Below are positions 1-8,456 of a DNA stretch of 64,000 bases, piece by piece. Source of the stretch: CAVQFB01 sp963711675 (GTDB lineage: Bacteria > Acidobacteriota > Terriglobia > Terriglobales > Acidobacteriaceae); NCBI GenBank assembly GCA_963711675.1, contig CAVQFB010000013.1, positions 1-64,000 of the forward strand, written 5' to 3'. Positions within the stretch are counted from its first letter, which is position 1, and every line of letters starts with the position of its first letter. The notes under the pieces were generated by a model that was given only the letters and a program-made list of their open reading frames with translations, made no database searches and was not told the origin of the DNA. Both the position numbers and the translations under genes were made by a program.

Positions 1-1216
1 TCGCCCGCGCCATCCAATGGCTGGCCGGCAGCAAGCAGCCGTTCTTTCTCTGGGTGAACCTGTCGGATCCGCAGGCTCCCTACGCAACCTCCTACGATCA
101 CGCCGTCGCCGCCGCCGACTCTGCGCTGGGAAAACTCCTGACTTCGCTGCGCACGCAGAAGCTGATCGACGACTCAATCATCGTGGTAGCCGCCGACCAC
201 GGCGAGAGCCTCAGGCGCACATGGCGAGGACACGCACGGCATCTTTCTTCTACGATGAGACCATCCACGTGCCTCTCGTCGTCAAGCTCGCGCAGAACCA
301 GATGGCTGGGAAAAAAGTCACGGGCCGTGTCCGCCTGCTCGACCTTGCTCCGACAATTCTTGAGGTCGCGGGCATTCCCGTGCCATCGCAAATGCAGGGT
401 CAGTCTCTGCTCAGAGTTGCCAGGTCAAACTCTGATTCTGACCAGCCCGCTTACGCGCGCAGTGACTTCCCGCAGCAGGCTTTCGGTTGGAGCGCGCTCG
501 AATCGTGGCGCGTGGGCAAATATCTCTACATTCGAGCGCCGAAGCCTGAACTCTACGATCTCTCGGCCGATCCCGGAGCCACACGAAATCTGGCGCAGAC
601 TTCGAAAGCCACGCTCGAAACTATCGCGGCGCAGCTCGCAAGTTTTGACAGTCATTTTGGCAGCGGAGCGGGCAAGTCCGCCGACGCCGGACTCACCTCC
701 AGCGAGATGCAAAAGTTGGCGTCCCTGGGATATGTCGGGCTTCAGAAATCGAGCTCTGCAGGAAATGCAGCCGTTCAGGGCATTGATCCGAAAGATACGA
801 TCGCGACCGCAAACAAGACTCTCGCCGCGATGCGCGCTCTTCAGGAAGGAAAGCCGGACAAAGCCATTCCCGTCTTTCGACAGGCGCTCGCGGCGCAGCC
901 CGGCACGTATCTTGCGCAGTACGGACTGGGTGTGGCTCTGGCTCGGCAACAGCAATCTCCCGAGGCCATCGAGCATCTGCACAAGGCGATCGAACTACAG
1001 CCTGACTCCGCCTGGGCGCACTGTGAGATGGGATTGAGCCTGATGAAGACGAACGACTTCAAAACCGCTGCCGTTCATCTGGAGATCGCTTCCAGTCGCT
1101 TGCCTGAGTCCGCGGCCGCGCATTCGGCTCTGGCCGACGCCTACGATCACCTGAACCGCAAGGAAGATGCGAACCGCGAGCGTGGGAAGGCCGCTCAGCT
1201 TACTGCCAAACCCTGA
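1..1216 (+). CDS. Sulfatase family protein with C-terminal TPR repeats (5' end outside window, frameshifted)
   Basis: This is the 3' part of a sulfatase/alkaline-phosphatase-superfamily protein. From base 3 the frame reads a typical sulfatase core, including FFLWVNLSDPQAPY and VVAADHGESL. Near base 213 the frame changes by one base and the family continues with AHGEDTHGIFFYDETIHVPLVV and LLDLAPTILEVAGIP. The last 150 residues form tetratricopeptide repeats (for example AIPVFRQALAAQPGTYLAQYGLG and AIEHLHKAIELQPDSAWAH, in short overlapping stretches). Sulfatase-TPR fusions of this layout are common in Acidobacteriota. The metal site and the formylglycine cysteine lie upstream of the window, so activity cannot be judged. 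The frame change falls in conserved sequence and looks like a one-base error. Confidence 0.8.
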   Translation, partial: RPRHPMAGRQQAAVLSLGEPVGSAGSLRNLLRSRRRRRRLCAGKTPDFAAHAEADRRLNHRGSRRPRREPQAHMARTRTASFFYDETIHVPLVVKLAQNQMAGKKVTGRVRLLDLAPTILEVAGIPVPSQMQGQSLLRVARSNSDSDQPAYARSDFPQQAFGWSALESWRVGKYLYIRAPKPELYDLSADPGATRNLAQTSKATLETIAAQLASFDSHFGSGAGKSADAGLTSSEMQKLASLGYVGLQKSSSAGNAAVQGIDPKDTIATANKTLAAMRALQEGKPDKAIPVFRQALAAQPGTYLAQYGLGVALARQQQSPEAIEHLHKAIELQPDSAWAHCEMGLSLMKTNDFKTAAVHLEIASSRLPESAAAHSALADAYDHLNRKEDANRERGKAAQLTAKP

Positions 1217-1270
1217 ACCTCGAGTAGAACTGGTCCAAAATGATTCCTGGGTTCTGGCTTACATCCTCAG

Positions 1271-1321
1271 GGGCTAAAGCCCAGTCCAAGCGGGCCATGG
1301 GCGGCACGGCTGAGCCGTGCC
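1271..1321. repeat. Intergenic palindromic repeat unit
   Basis: Two adjacent inverted repeats lie in the gap between the sulfatase and selenoprotein genes. GGGCTAAAGCCC is at 1271-1282. The perfect 9-bp-arm palindrome GGCACGGCTGAGCCGTGCC is at 1303-1321. A degraded copy of the first motif (CGGGCTAAAGCGCAG) sits after hypC near 6807. It looks like a dispersed intergenic element. It could also terminate the upstream gene, although no T-run follows. Confidence 0.5.
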
Positions 1322-1390
1322 CTCCCCAAACCTTATGAGCCCGGAGCTAGTACAAAAACACTAGAGCCATCACGTGGGACCCGCGATAGC

Positions 1391-2164
1391 ATGATCGTCT
1401 TTGCCGGGGCCTCAAGCTCAAACATGAAGCTCAAACTCATTTGGAAGCCGATCGTTGTTGCCTTGGTAATCGCCTACTTCTGCTTTGCGGGCTTCATCTG
1501 GTGGGCGATGCACCAGCCGCCCGAGAGATTCGCACATGTCATGGCACGGATGCCTGGGATCGCCTATCCCATGGTCCCGTTTGAGACGATGTGGACGCGC
1601 GCCCGAGCCGGCACTCTGAAGCCGGGCGATCTCGCGCCCGACTTCAAACTCGCCAAGTTGGACAAAAGCGACAGCATGCAACTGTCGTCCCTCGCTTCCC
1701 GGCAGCCGGTTGTCCTGATTTTTGGAAGCTATACTTGACCGCCTTTCCGGCGGGAGGTCCCTGCCCTCAACCAACTTTACGAGCAGTACGGCAATCAGGT
1801 GACTTTCCTGATCGTCTATATCCTGGAGGCACATCCGACCGACGTTTGGCAAACGGAGAACAACGTGAGGGCGAAGGTCTTGTTTGCCAGCCCGCGCGAT
1901 GAGGAAGAACGTGCCTTCGTGGCGGGCGCCTGCGTCCGCAAGCTGGGCATCAAGATTCCCGCCGTGCTCGATGAGTTCGGCAACTCAACTGAGGCGGCGT
2001 ACACCGGATGGCCGGAGCGGCTCTATCTGATCGATACCAACCAGCATGTCGTCTACAAGAGCAAGCCCGGCCCCTTCGGCTTCAAGCCCGATGAACTCAA
2101 GGCCGCCCTAGCAAAGCTCATGGTCTCCAAGATGGCTAACAACGGCCCGATCTCTCAGCGCTAG
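1391..2164 (+). CDS. Deiodinase-like selenoprotein (in-frame UGA = Sec), membrane-anchored thioredoxin fold
   Basis: One frame runs from ATG 1391 (or ATG 1424) to the stop at 2162-2164, with a single in-frame TGA at 1736-1738. Reading it as selenocysteine (U) gives FGSYTUPPF, the active-site motif of the iodothyronine deiodinase family. Downstream family features follow in the same frame: VYILEAHPTDVW, PERLYLID and YKSKPGPFGFKPDE. A transmembrane helix lies at about residues 18-38, so the thioredoxin-like domain should face the periplasm. The length (257 codons plus stop) suits the family. Bacterial deiodinase-like selenoproteins are known; their substrate is usually undefined, and peroxide or thiol redox chemistry is more likely than hormone deiodination. 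No sel genes are in the window. Confidence 0.9.
1736..1765 (+). promoter_or_regulatory. Bacterial SECIS element directly after the UGA codon
   Basis: Downstream of UGA 1736-1738 a hairpin forms from GGCGGG (1749-1754) and CCUGCC (1760-1765), six pairs with one G-U. Its apical loop is AGGUC (1755-1759). The loop starts 17 nt after the UGA, and the GGU lies at +18 to +20. The E. coli fdhF SECIS has an AGGUCU loop at nearly the same distance, where SelB reads the G and U. A second possible 5-bp hairpin (CCGCC with GGCGG, 1739-1753) overlaps it. The motif, loop and spacing together strongly support UGA recoding. Confidence 0.85.
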
Positions 2165-2257
2165 GGACTGTTGCCGCTCCAGCCTCAGCGTGATCCTTCC
2201 TGCCCAGCCACCGCACCTACGCCCGAATGGCATTTCACACTACCGATTTTGAGGCAC

Positions 2258-2275
2258 ATCACCAGCCATGGTGAT
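2258..2275. promoter_or_regulatory. Inverted repeat upstream of hydrogenase operon (possible operator)
   Basis: ATCACC (2258-2263) and GGTGAT (2270-2275) form perfect 6-bp arms around AGCCAT, 90 bp before the hydrogenase small-subunit start. The position suits an operator for the operon. No regulator is identified and the motif does not recur in the parts I compared. Confidence 0.3.
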
Positions 2276-2364
2276 CGCAGTCACTGCACAGACGTGCGCA
2301 TGAAACGAATAATCCGCTGAAATCGGCCACGTTCTCACATTTCTCCCGGAAGAGAGGGTGCGCA

Positions 2365-3483
2365 ATGGACAACTCACCCCGCAGGCCCACGACGTACGAA
2401 GTTCTCGAACAACATGGTGTCGATCGCAGGAGCTTTCTGAAGTTCTGCACTGCGGTCACCGCTGCGCTCGGCCTCGAAGCCACCATGATTCCCCAGATCG
2501 TCGCGGCCATGGAGAACAAGCCGCGCATTCCCGTGCTATGGCTGCACGGTCTGGAATGCACGTGCTGCAGTGAGTCGTTCATTCGCTCGTCTCACCCCAT
2601 CGCGCAGGACATCATCCTGAACATGATCTCGCTGGACTACGACGACACGCTGCAGGCTGCCGCAGGTTTCCAGGTTGAGGAGATTCGCAAGCGGATCATG
2701 AAGGAGTACAAGGGCGAGTATCTACTGGCCGTCGAAGGCAACGCTCCCACCAACGATGGTGGCGTCTACTGCACAATCGGGGGCGAAACGTTTCTCAGCA
2801 TTCTTCAGGAAACCGCGGCAGACGCCAAGGCAATCGTGGCCTGGGGTTCGTGCGCTTCTAACGGGTGCGTGCAGGCTGCCCATCCGAATCCCACGGGGGC
2901 TAAGCCGGTACACGCTCTGCTTCCCGGCAAGACGATCATCAACGTCCCGGGGTGCCCGCCGATCGCCGAAGTCATGACGGGTGTACTCACCTACATCCTG
3001 ACCTTCGGCCAACTGCCGGAACTCGATCGCGTCGGCCGGCCCAAGATGTTCTATGGCCAGCGCATTCACGATAAGTGCTACCGGCGTCCGTTCTTCGATG
3101 CCGGGCAGTTTGTCGAATCCTGGGACGACGACGGCGCGCGCAAGGGCTGGTGCCTTTACAAGATGGGTTGCCGCGGGCCGAGCACGTACAACTCTTGTTC
3201 CACCTTCAAGTGGAATAACGGCGTCTCTTTCCCCATCGGCTCCGGTCACGGCTGTATCGGATGCAGCGAAGCCAACTTCTGGGACAACGGTCCGTTCTAC
3301 CAGAGACTCTCCGGTATCCCGGTTCCGGGCATCGAATCCACCCCCGATACAGTAGGTGCAACACTGGCTGGAGCTGCCCTGATCGGCGTCGGCGCACATT
3401 TCATTTCCAGCGTAGCCCGTCGCTTTGGCCAGAAGAGCGACGGCGAGAATCCCGGCACGCACACCGAGAAAGATGAGAGGTAA
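2365..3483 (+). CDS. hyaA: [NiFe] hydrogenase small subunit, six-Cys (O2-tolerant type)
   Basis: Electron-transfer subunit of a membrane-bound uptake hydrogenase; its Fe-S clusters carry electrons from the Ni-Fe site to cytochrome b. The N-terminus has a twin-arginine signal (RRSFLKF, R21-R22), so the folded dimer is exported by Tat. Proximal cluster cysteines are in ECTCC (C65, C67, C68), GSCASNGC (C163, C168) and PGCPP (C197). C67 and C168 are the two extra cysteines that define the [4Fe-3S] cluster of O2-tolerant group 1d enzymes. Distal and medial ligands follow (HDKCYRRPF, GWCLYKMGC, YNSC, GHGCIGC). A C-terminal hydrophobic helix (about 331-352) anchors it. Length (372 aa) is normal. AGAGAGG precedes the ATG. 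First gene of the operon. Confidence 0.96.
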   Translation: MDNSPRRPTTYEVLEQHGVDRRSFLKFCTAVTAALGLEATMIPQIVAAMENKPRIPVLWLHGLECTCCSESFIRSSHPIAQDIILNMISLDYDDTLQAAAGFQVEEIRKRIMKEYKGEYLLAVEGNAPTNDGGVYCTIGGETFLSILQETAADAKAIVAWGSCASNGCVQAAHPNPTGAKPVHALLPGKTIINVPGCPPIAEVMTGVLTYILTFGQLPELDRVGRPKMFYGQRIHDKCYRRPFFDAGQFVESWDDDGARKGWCLYKMGCRGPSTYNSCSTFKWNNGVSFPIGSGHGCIGCSEANFWDNGPFYQRLSGIPVPGIESTPDTVGATLAGAALIGVGAHFISSVARRFGQKSDGENPGTHTEKDER

Positions 3484-3486
3484 GGC

Positions 3487-5208
3487 ATGGCAAACCGAGT
3501 GGTTGTCGATCCCGTAACCCGCATTGAAGGCCACCTCCGCGTCGAAGCCATTCTCGACGACCGCAACGTGATTCACGATGCCATCTCCTCCGGCACCATG
3601 TGGCGCGGCCTCGAAGTAATCTTGCAGGGACGCGACCCTCGCGATGCCTGGGCGTTCACCGAGCGCATATGCGGCGTCTGTACCACAGTCCACGCCCTGG
3701 CATCAGTCCGTTGCGTAGAAAATGCGTTAGGCATTCAGGTTCCACCGAATGCCGACATCATTCGCAACATCATGTTCCTGACCCAGATGGTGCAGGACCA
3801 CGTGATCCACTTCTATCACCTGCATGCGCTCGACTGGGTTGATGTCGTCTCGGCGCTCAAGGCCGATCCTGCGGCCACTGCGGCACTCGCGCAGAAAGTG
3901 TCGCCATCCTGGCCCTACTCGAGCCCGGGCTATTTTAAGGACATCGCCGGAACACTCAAGAAGTTCGCTGACTCCGGACAGCTTGGCATTTTCCAGAACG
4001 CCTACTGGGGTCATCCCGCGTACAAGCTTCCGCCAGAAGCGAACCTGATGGCGGTCGCCCACTACCTGGAAGCTCTCAAGTGGCAGAAGGAAATCGTCAA
4101 GATACACACCATCTTCGGCGGCAAGAATCCTCATCCCAATTACATCGTGGGGGGTATGGCGTCGGCGATCTCGATGCAGAGTGACAACGCCATCAATATG
4201 GAGCGTCTCAACTACGTGCGCGGCCTGATCCAGGAAGCGACCACCATTGTAGAAAACCTGTATATTCCCGATCTGCTGGCCGTGGCGTCGTTCTACCCCG
4301 AATGGACGCACATCGGCGGCGGCCTCGGCAGTTATATGACGTACGGCGACATTCCTCAGCACGGGATCGGTGATCCCGGCCAGTTCCGCTTTCCGCGCGG
4401 CGTTGTGCTCAACAAGAACCTGAACGAAGTGCTTCCTCTCGACCTCGCCGACATGGGACAGATCAAAGAGGAAGTTGCGCACTCCTGGTATGAGTACCCT
4501 GACGGCAAGGACGCTCTGCATCCCTGGGAAGGCGTGACCAACGCCAAGTACACGGGACCCAGGCCTCCCTACAAACAGCTCGACGAAAACGCCCACTACT
4601 CCTGGCTGAAGGCACCTCGCTGGAAAGGGAATGCGGTGGAGGTTGGCCCCTTGGCCCGCATGATTATGGGGTATGCGGTCGGGAAGACGGAGTTCAAGGA
4701 CGTCGTGAACGATGCCTTGGGTGCTCTCAAAGTTCCAGCCACAGCTCTGTTTTCGACACTCGGGCGCACCGCAGCGCGCGGCCTGGAAACCCGGCTCGCC
4801 GTCCGCTGGCTCATGGAAGAGTACGACCATCTCATCGCCAACCTCAAAGCCGGCGACTCCTCTACTGCCGATACCTCGCGGTGGGATCCTTCCACCTGGC
4901 CGGCGGAAGCGAAGGGCTTCGGGTTCACCGAAGCTCCGCGCGGAGCCCTCGGCCACTGGATTCAGATCAAAGATACAAAGATTGCGAACTACCAGATCGT
5001 GGTTCCGTCTACGTGGAACGCATCTCCCAAGGACGGCAAGGGCCAGCACGGAGCGTATGAGGCTGCGCTGCTCGAGACTCCCATGGCCGATCCGAAACGT
5101 CCCGTGGAGATTCTTCGCACCATTCATTCGTTCGATCCTTGCCTCGCATGCGCGTCGCACGTGATTGGGCCGGATGGTCACAAGCTTGCCGAAGTGATCG
5201 TCCGGTAG
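3487..5208 (+). CDS. hyaB: [NiFe] hydrogenase large subunit
   Basis: Catalytic subunit that oxidises H2 at the Ni-Fe(CN)2CO centre. The N-terminal nickel motif is RICGVC (R60-C65). The C-terminal motif is DPCLACASH (C552, C555, H558). Fifteen residues follow H558 and should be removed by the maturation protease encoded two genes downstream. At 573 aa it matches group 1 large subunits. It starts three bases after the small-subunit stop, with an AGAGG ribosome site inside the preceding gene end. All nickel ligands are cysteine; there is no selenocysteine even though the organism appears to decode UGA as Sec in the neighbouring gene. Confidence 0.97.
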   Translation: MANRVVVDPVTRIEGHLRVEAILDDRNVIHDAISSGTMWRGLEVILQGRDPRDAWAFTERICGVCTTVHALASVRCVENALGIQVPPNADIIRNIMFLTQMVQDHVIHFYHLHALDWVDVVSALKADPAATAALAQKVSPSWPYSSPGYFKDIAGTLKKFADSGQLGIFQNAYWGHPAYKLPPEANLMAVAHYLEALKWQKEIVKIHTIFGGKNPHPNYIVGGMASAISMQSDNAINMERLNYVRGLIQEATTIVENLYIPDLLAVASFYPEWTHIGGGLGSYMTYGDIPQHGIGDPGQFRFPRGVVLNKNLNEVLPLDLADMGQIKEEVAHSWYEYPDGKDALHPWEGVTNAKYTGPRPPYKQLDENAHYSWLKAPRWKGNAVEVGPLARMIMGYAVGKTEFKDVVNDALGALKVPATALFSTLGRTAARGLETRLAVRWLMEEYDHLIANLKAGDSSTADTSRWDPSTWPAEAKGFGFTEAPRGALGHWIQIKDTKIANYQIVVPSTWNASPKDGKGQHGAYEAALLETPMADPKRPVEILRTIHSFDPCLACASHVIGPDGHKLAEVIVR

Positions 5209-5216
5209 GAGGCGAT

Positions 5217-5954
5217 ATGGCTACGACTACACCCGGTTTCGAGGCGAAGGACTTCGCGCAGAATCCTGACAATTTCTTTCGGCGCGAATACGTCTGGGAA
5301 GTGCCGGTGCGTATCACTCATTGGGTGAACGCTGCCTGTCTGCTTGCGCTTTTCCTGACCGGCCTTTATATCTCGCACCCGATACTAGCTCCCAGCGGAG
5401 AAGCCTACCGTCACTTCGTCATGGGTCGCGTGCGGCAGATTCACTTCATCGCGGCCATGACCTTTGTGGTCAGCTTTATGCTCCGCATTTACTGGTTCTG
5501 GCTGGGAAACAACTACTCCCGGTCCGGATTCCCGTTCGTCTGGCGGGCAAGCTGGTGGCGCGATCTGTTTCGCCAGGCCGCGGATTATCTGAAGCTGGAA
5601 CGCGGCCACGTCCACCTCGGCCACAATTCGATGGGCGGTCTCGCCTACACGTTGTTTGTCGTGGCCTTGGGCTGGGCGCAGATCTTTACCGGGTTTGCAC
5701 TCTACTCTGAGACGAATCCTAGCGGGTTCTTCGGCCGCGTGTTCGGCTGGGTGATTCCTTTCCTTGGCGGATCATTTCAGACGCGCATGTGGCACCACAC
5801 CTTTGCCTGGGGATTCGTGGTTTTTGCCATCCTCCACGTCTACATCATTCTTTACGACTCCACCCAATACGGAAATGGGCTGATCACGTCGATCATCTCG
5901 GGCTACAAATTCTACAAACGGGGAGACCTGAAGGATGACCGCTGGCTCAGCTAG
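5217..5954 (+). CDS. hyaC: Ni/Fe-hydrogenase b-type cytochrome subunit
   Basis: Di-haem membrane cytochrome b that takes electrons from the small subunit and passes them to the quinone pool. Four transmembrane segments are visible. Histidines in RITHWVNA, RQIHFIAA, MWHHTFAW and ILHVYIILYD are candidate haem ligands, as in HyaC/HupZ. The 245-aa length is typical. I chose the ATG at 5217 because TAGGAGG, overlapping the large-subunit stop, gives an ideal ribosome site; the frame stays open upstream. Its end overlaps the protease start by 20 bp, so translation is probably coupled. Confidence 0.93.
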   Translation: MATTTPGFEAKDFAQNPDNFFRREYVWEVPVRITHWVNAACLLALFLTGLYISHPILAPSGEAYRHFVMGRVRQIHFIAAMTFVVSFMLRIYWFWLGNNYSRSGFPFVWRASWWRDLFRQAADYLKLERGHVHLGHNSMGGLAYTLFVVALGWAQIFTGFALYSETNPSGFFGRVFGWVIPFLGGSFQTRMWHHTFAWGFVVFAILHVYIILYDSTQYGNGLITSIISGYKFYKRGDLKDDRWLS

Positions 5955-6513
5955 CTCTCTAAACCCGCACATACCGCCGATTCTCGTCCTCGGACTGGGA
6001 AACCTCCTGCTGGGTGACGACGGCGTCGGTCCTACTCTGGTGGAACGGCTGGCGCAGGAGTATGAGGATAAGGAAGCCAGCTCCGCAGAGGGCCTTGCCG
6101 CCTATATGTTGAAGGCATCCACCTCCCAGATCGAGTTCATCGACGGCGGCACCCAGGGCTTGGCCCTGCTCGGACAACTTGCCCACCGCCAGGCTCTCGT
6201 GATCCTCGACGCTCTCGACACTGGACAACCGCCCGGCACGGTCTCGGTTCTGGAGGGCCGGCAGGTGATGAGCATGAGCTGTGAGCGCTCCACCTCGGCA
6301 CACGAGAGTAATGCGACTGAGCTGCTTGCCGTCGCTGCGCTTCTCGGCGACCTGCCCGAAACCTTCTACTTAATTGGCATCCAGCCCGCGGCAGTGAAGA
6401 CGTCGCTCGGTTTGTCGGCCGAGGTTCAGCGATCACTCGAAGACGCAGCACAAAAAGCGCGAGACCTTATCGATCCTTTGCTCATGGGATTTACACAGGC
6501 CTTGAGCGCCTGA
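5935..6513 (+). CDS. hyaD: Hydrogenase maturation protease
   Basis: Endopeptidase of the HyaD/HybD family that removes the C-terminal tail of the large subunit after nickel insertion. The signature GLGNLLLGDDGVGP begins near residue 20. Candidate nickel-sensing residues are the acidic residue of the DDG motif, an aspartate in ILDALD and the histidine in TSAHES. Length is 192 aa, slightly longer than usual, with an insertion after LAQEYEDKEA. It overlaps the cytochrome b gene by 20 bp. The large subunit upstream carries the expected 15-residue tail substrate. Confidence 0.92.
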   Translation: MTAGSASSLNPHIPPILVLGLGNLLLGDDGVGPTLVERLAQEYEDKEASSAEGLAAYMLKASTSQIEFIDGGTQGLALLGQLAHRQALVILDALDTGQPPGTVSVLEGRQVMSMSCERSTSAHESNATELLAVAALLGDLPETFYLIGIQPAAVKTSLGLSAEVQRSLEDAAQKARDLIDPLLMGFTQALSA

Positions 6514-6525
6514 ACGGAGTCCACT

Positions 6526-6801
6526 ATGTGCCTGGCGATTCCCGGAAAGCTGATGAACCGATCTGAGATTGCGGGCGTGTCCTTCGGACAAGTTGAGTTC
6601 GGCGGAATCAAGCGAGAGGTTTGCCTGGACTTCGTTCCCGAAGCTGGCGTCGGCGACTATGTTCTGGTGCACGTCGGCTTTGCCATCAGCCGCCTCGACG
6701 AACAAGAGGCGCAACGCACCTACGACATTCTCGAACAGATGGGCATCTTGCGGGAAGAGCTCTCTGCCATGAAGCACTCAGGTGGCTTAGCTGACGCCTG
6801 A
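6526..6801 (+). CDS. hypC: Hydrogenase assembly chaperone HypC
   Basis: Small chaperone (91 aa) that carries the Fe(CN)2CO unit with HypD and docks it on the large-subunit precursor. The N-terminus MCLAIPGKL is the family signature; C2 is the essential cysteine. A further motif is VGDYVLVHVGFAI. It is the last gene of the operon. HypA, B, D, E and F are absent here and must be encoded elsewhere. Confidence 0.95.
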   Translation: MCLAIPGKLMNRSEIAGVSFGQVEFGGIKREVCLDFVPEAGVGDYVLVHVGFAISRLDEQEAQRTYDILEQMGILREELSAMKHSGGLADA

Positions 6802-6859
6802 TCCGGGCTAAAGCGCAGCCGAGTCTGGCTCCATCAGAGAGCGGAAGGTCTTGCGTTCC

Positions 6860-8269
6860 TCAGTTCCCCGCGAATACCTGGTATTGCTCAATCTTTCCGT
6901 CAGGCATGTCGCGCTCGGTAACCGTGAGCGATTTCTGCTGAAACTGCACCCGGTAAGCACGAAAGCTCATGCCGCCACGCTCGCGATGGACGGTTTGCGT
7001 GAATTGCTGTGGCGTTCCGAGTGGCCCCAAACTCGCCGCAAAATCCGCCACTGCCTGCCCCGAAAAATAGCTGTTGGCATTTTCTGTAAAGAAAGACCGG
7101 TCCAGCGATCCGTGCTGCAGGCCTTCGAAAATCTTGCTCGCCCGCTCCTGCCGGGCGCGAGTCAAATTCGCATCGTTCTCGAAGAGCAGGGGTGCAATGG
7201 CCTTCGCAATCGCGGAAGATGCGGCGGCGGCATCCTGGTTGGTAAGCACTACGATTGCGGCTCGATCATCAGGAAACACTGCGTTGTCCGCCGTGAAACC
7301 GGACACCTCCCCACCGTGCTCGAGCATGCGATGGCCGCTCTCGTTTTGCACGCCAATCCCCAGACCGTAACGAGTACCGACTCCATTTTTCAGAAGAACG
7401 TCGGTTTCCATCTCGCGATAGGACGCCGGCTTCATAAGGCGCTGATCGATGATCGAGATATCCCACTTGGCCAGATCCTCGGCGGGCATGGCCAGTTCAC
7501 CGGCGGCGAACAGCCATCCCTTCCCTTCCTTGGGTGCGACGCGCGGCGGGCCCAGCGCATAGCGCAGGTATCCGACGGGATCGGTCTCCGCCAGACGATC
7601 CTGGTCAATGTTGATCACACTGCGCATCCCCAGGGGTTCGAAGATGTTCTTACTCAGGAACTTCAATAGCGGCATGCCGCCGACCTTCTCAATAATCAGG
7701 CCGGTGATCACGAAGTTGGTGTTGCTGTATTGCCACTGCGTGCCTGGGTCAAAGTCGAGCGGCTTGCGTGCCCACAGGTCGAGTATCTTGCTGGCTGTGA
7801 CGGGCTGCGTCATGAAGGGCGGAACGTAGTCCTGCGGCCAATAGTCCTGGTATCCGGAGGTGTGCGACAGGAGCTGACGTATGGTGACTTCATTTCCCCG
7901 CGTCAGGTCCGGCACATAGCGCGATACGGGATCGTCCAAAGCCAGCTTGCTCTGCTCGGCCAACATCAGAATAGCGGCGGCGGTGAATTGCTTGCTGATC
8001 GAGCCTATGCAGTAGCGCATCGCGGGCCGCGCGGGAGTCTTCGGCTCGAGTCGCGCGTCGCCGTAGGCCTGGAGGTAGGCGATTTTGCCGTCCTTCACGA
8101 TGGCGACGGATGCGCTCGGCACTCCAGTATTGGCAAGTGTCTGCTGGGCAGCTTTGTCGATCCTCTCGCGCAACTCCGGGGCCAGGGTGGATTGACCTAC
8201 CAGCCCCGCCGTAAACACCAGAGAACCGAATCCGAGAGCGAGCGCAACGATGAATTTAGGATTGACCAT
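6860..8269 (-). CDS. Secreted serine hydrolase, beta-lactamase class C/DD-peptidase family
   Basis: Member of the beta-lactamase/penicillin-binding-like serine hydrolase family (Pfam Beta-lactamase), 469 aa. A signal peptide covers about residues 1-26. The nucleophile motif SxxK is S90-ISK93 in CIGSISKQFT, and YSN (Y181-N183) is the second catalytic motif. The C-terminal 100 residues form the extra domain seen in many Acidobacteria esterase/peptidase homologues. I chose the ATG at 8269 because AGGAGG lies about 10 bases upstream; a longer reading frame would run into the divergent blaI gene. It faces blaI across a shared promoter region containing the BlaI-type palindrome, so it may be controlled by it. 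Substrate unknown. Confidence 0.88.
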   Translation of the reverse strand: MVNPKFIVALALGFGSLVFTAGLVGQSTLAPELRERIDKAAQQTLANTGVPSASVAIVKDGKIAYLQAYGDARLEPKTPARPAMRYCIGSISKQFTAAAILMLAEQSKLALDDPVSRYVPDLTRGNEVTIRQLLSHTSGYQDYWPQDYVPPFMTQPVTASKILDLWARKPLDFDPGTQWQYSNTNFVITGLIIEKVGGMPLLKFLSKNIFEPLGMRSVINIDQDRLAETDPVGYLRYALGPPRVAPKEGKGWLFAAGELAMPAEDLAKWDISIIDQRLMKPASYREMETDVLLKNGVGTRYGLGIGVQNESGHRMLEHGGEVSGFTADNAVFPDDRAAIVVLTNQDAAAASSAIAKAIAPLLFENDANLTRARQERASKIFEGLQHGSLDRSFFTENANSYFSGQAVADFAASLGPLGTPQQFTQTVHRERGGMSFRAYRVQFQQKSLTVTERDMPDGKIEQYQVFAGN

Positions 8270-8392
8270 GGATTTGAGTCCTCCTTGAATTTCAGCAGGA
8301 TACATGGTTTCAACGCAGCATCGCTGGGCGAACTCTTGCCCCTCCTCTTCCGGGATACAGTCTTGCCTTACAACCAATGTCCTTGACCCAGC

Positions 8393-8408
8393 AACTAAAT
8401 TATTAGTT
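8393..8408. promoter_or_regulatory. Probable BlaI-family operator (copy 1)
   Basis: AACTAA-ATTA-TTAGTT is an inverted repeat (8393-8408) in the divergent promoter between the serine hydrolase and blaI. The same element, differing at one base, occurs at 10207-10222 before the HtrA gene. BlaI-type repressors bind such short dyads and usually repress their own operon. Confidence 0.65.
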
Positions 8409-8456
8409 ACTTTTCTCGGGCCCGCGCGTCTAAGGGAATTGACTAGGAGATAAGAG

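Noticed and set aside
1736..1738. TGA as a true stop or frameshift splitting a redoxin gene
   Set aside because: The frame is identical on both sides, the codon sits at the family's Sec position, and a SECIS hairpin follows.
3727..5181. Minus-strand frame inside the hydrogenase large subunit
   Set aside because: Antisense of a clear gene; no domain or ribosome site.
5100..5208. Selenocysteine in the [NiFe] hydrogenase large subunit
   Set aside because: The C-terminal motif is DPCLACASH with two cysteine codons; no in-frame TGA.
6851..7669. Plus-strand frame opposite the serine hydrolase
   Set aside because: The minus-strand protein has SxxK and YxN motifs; the plus frame shows none.
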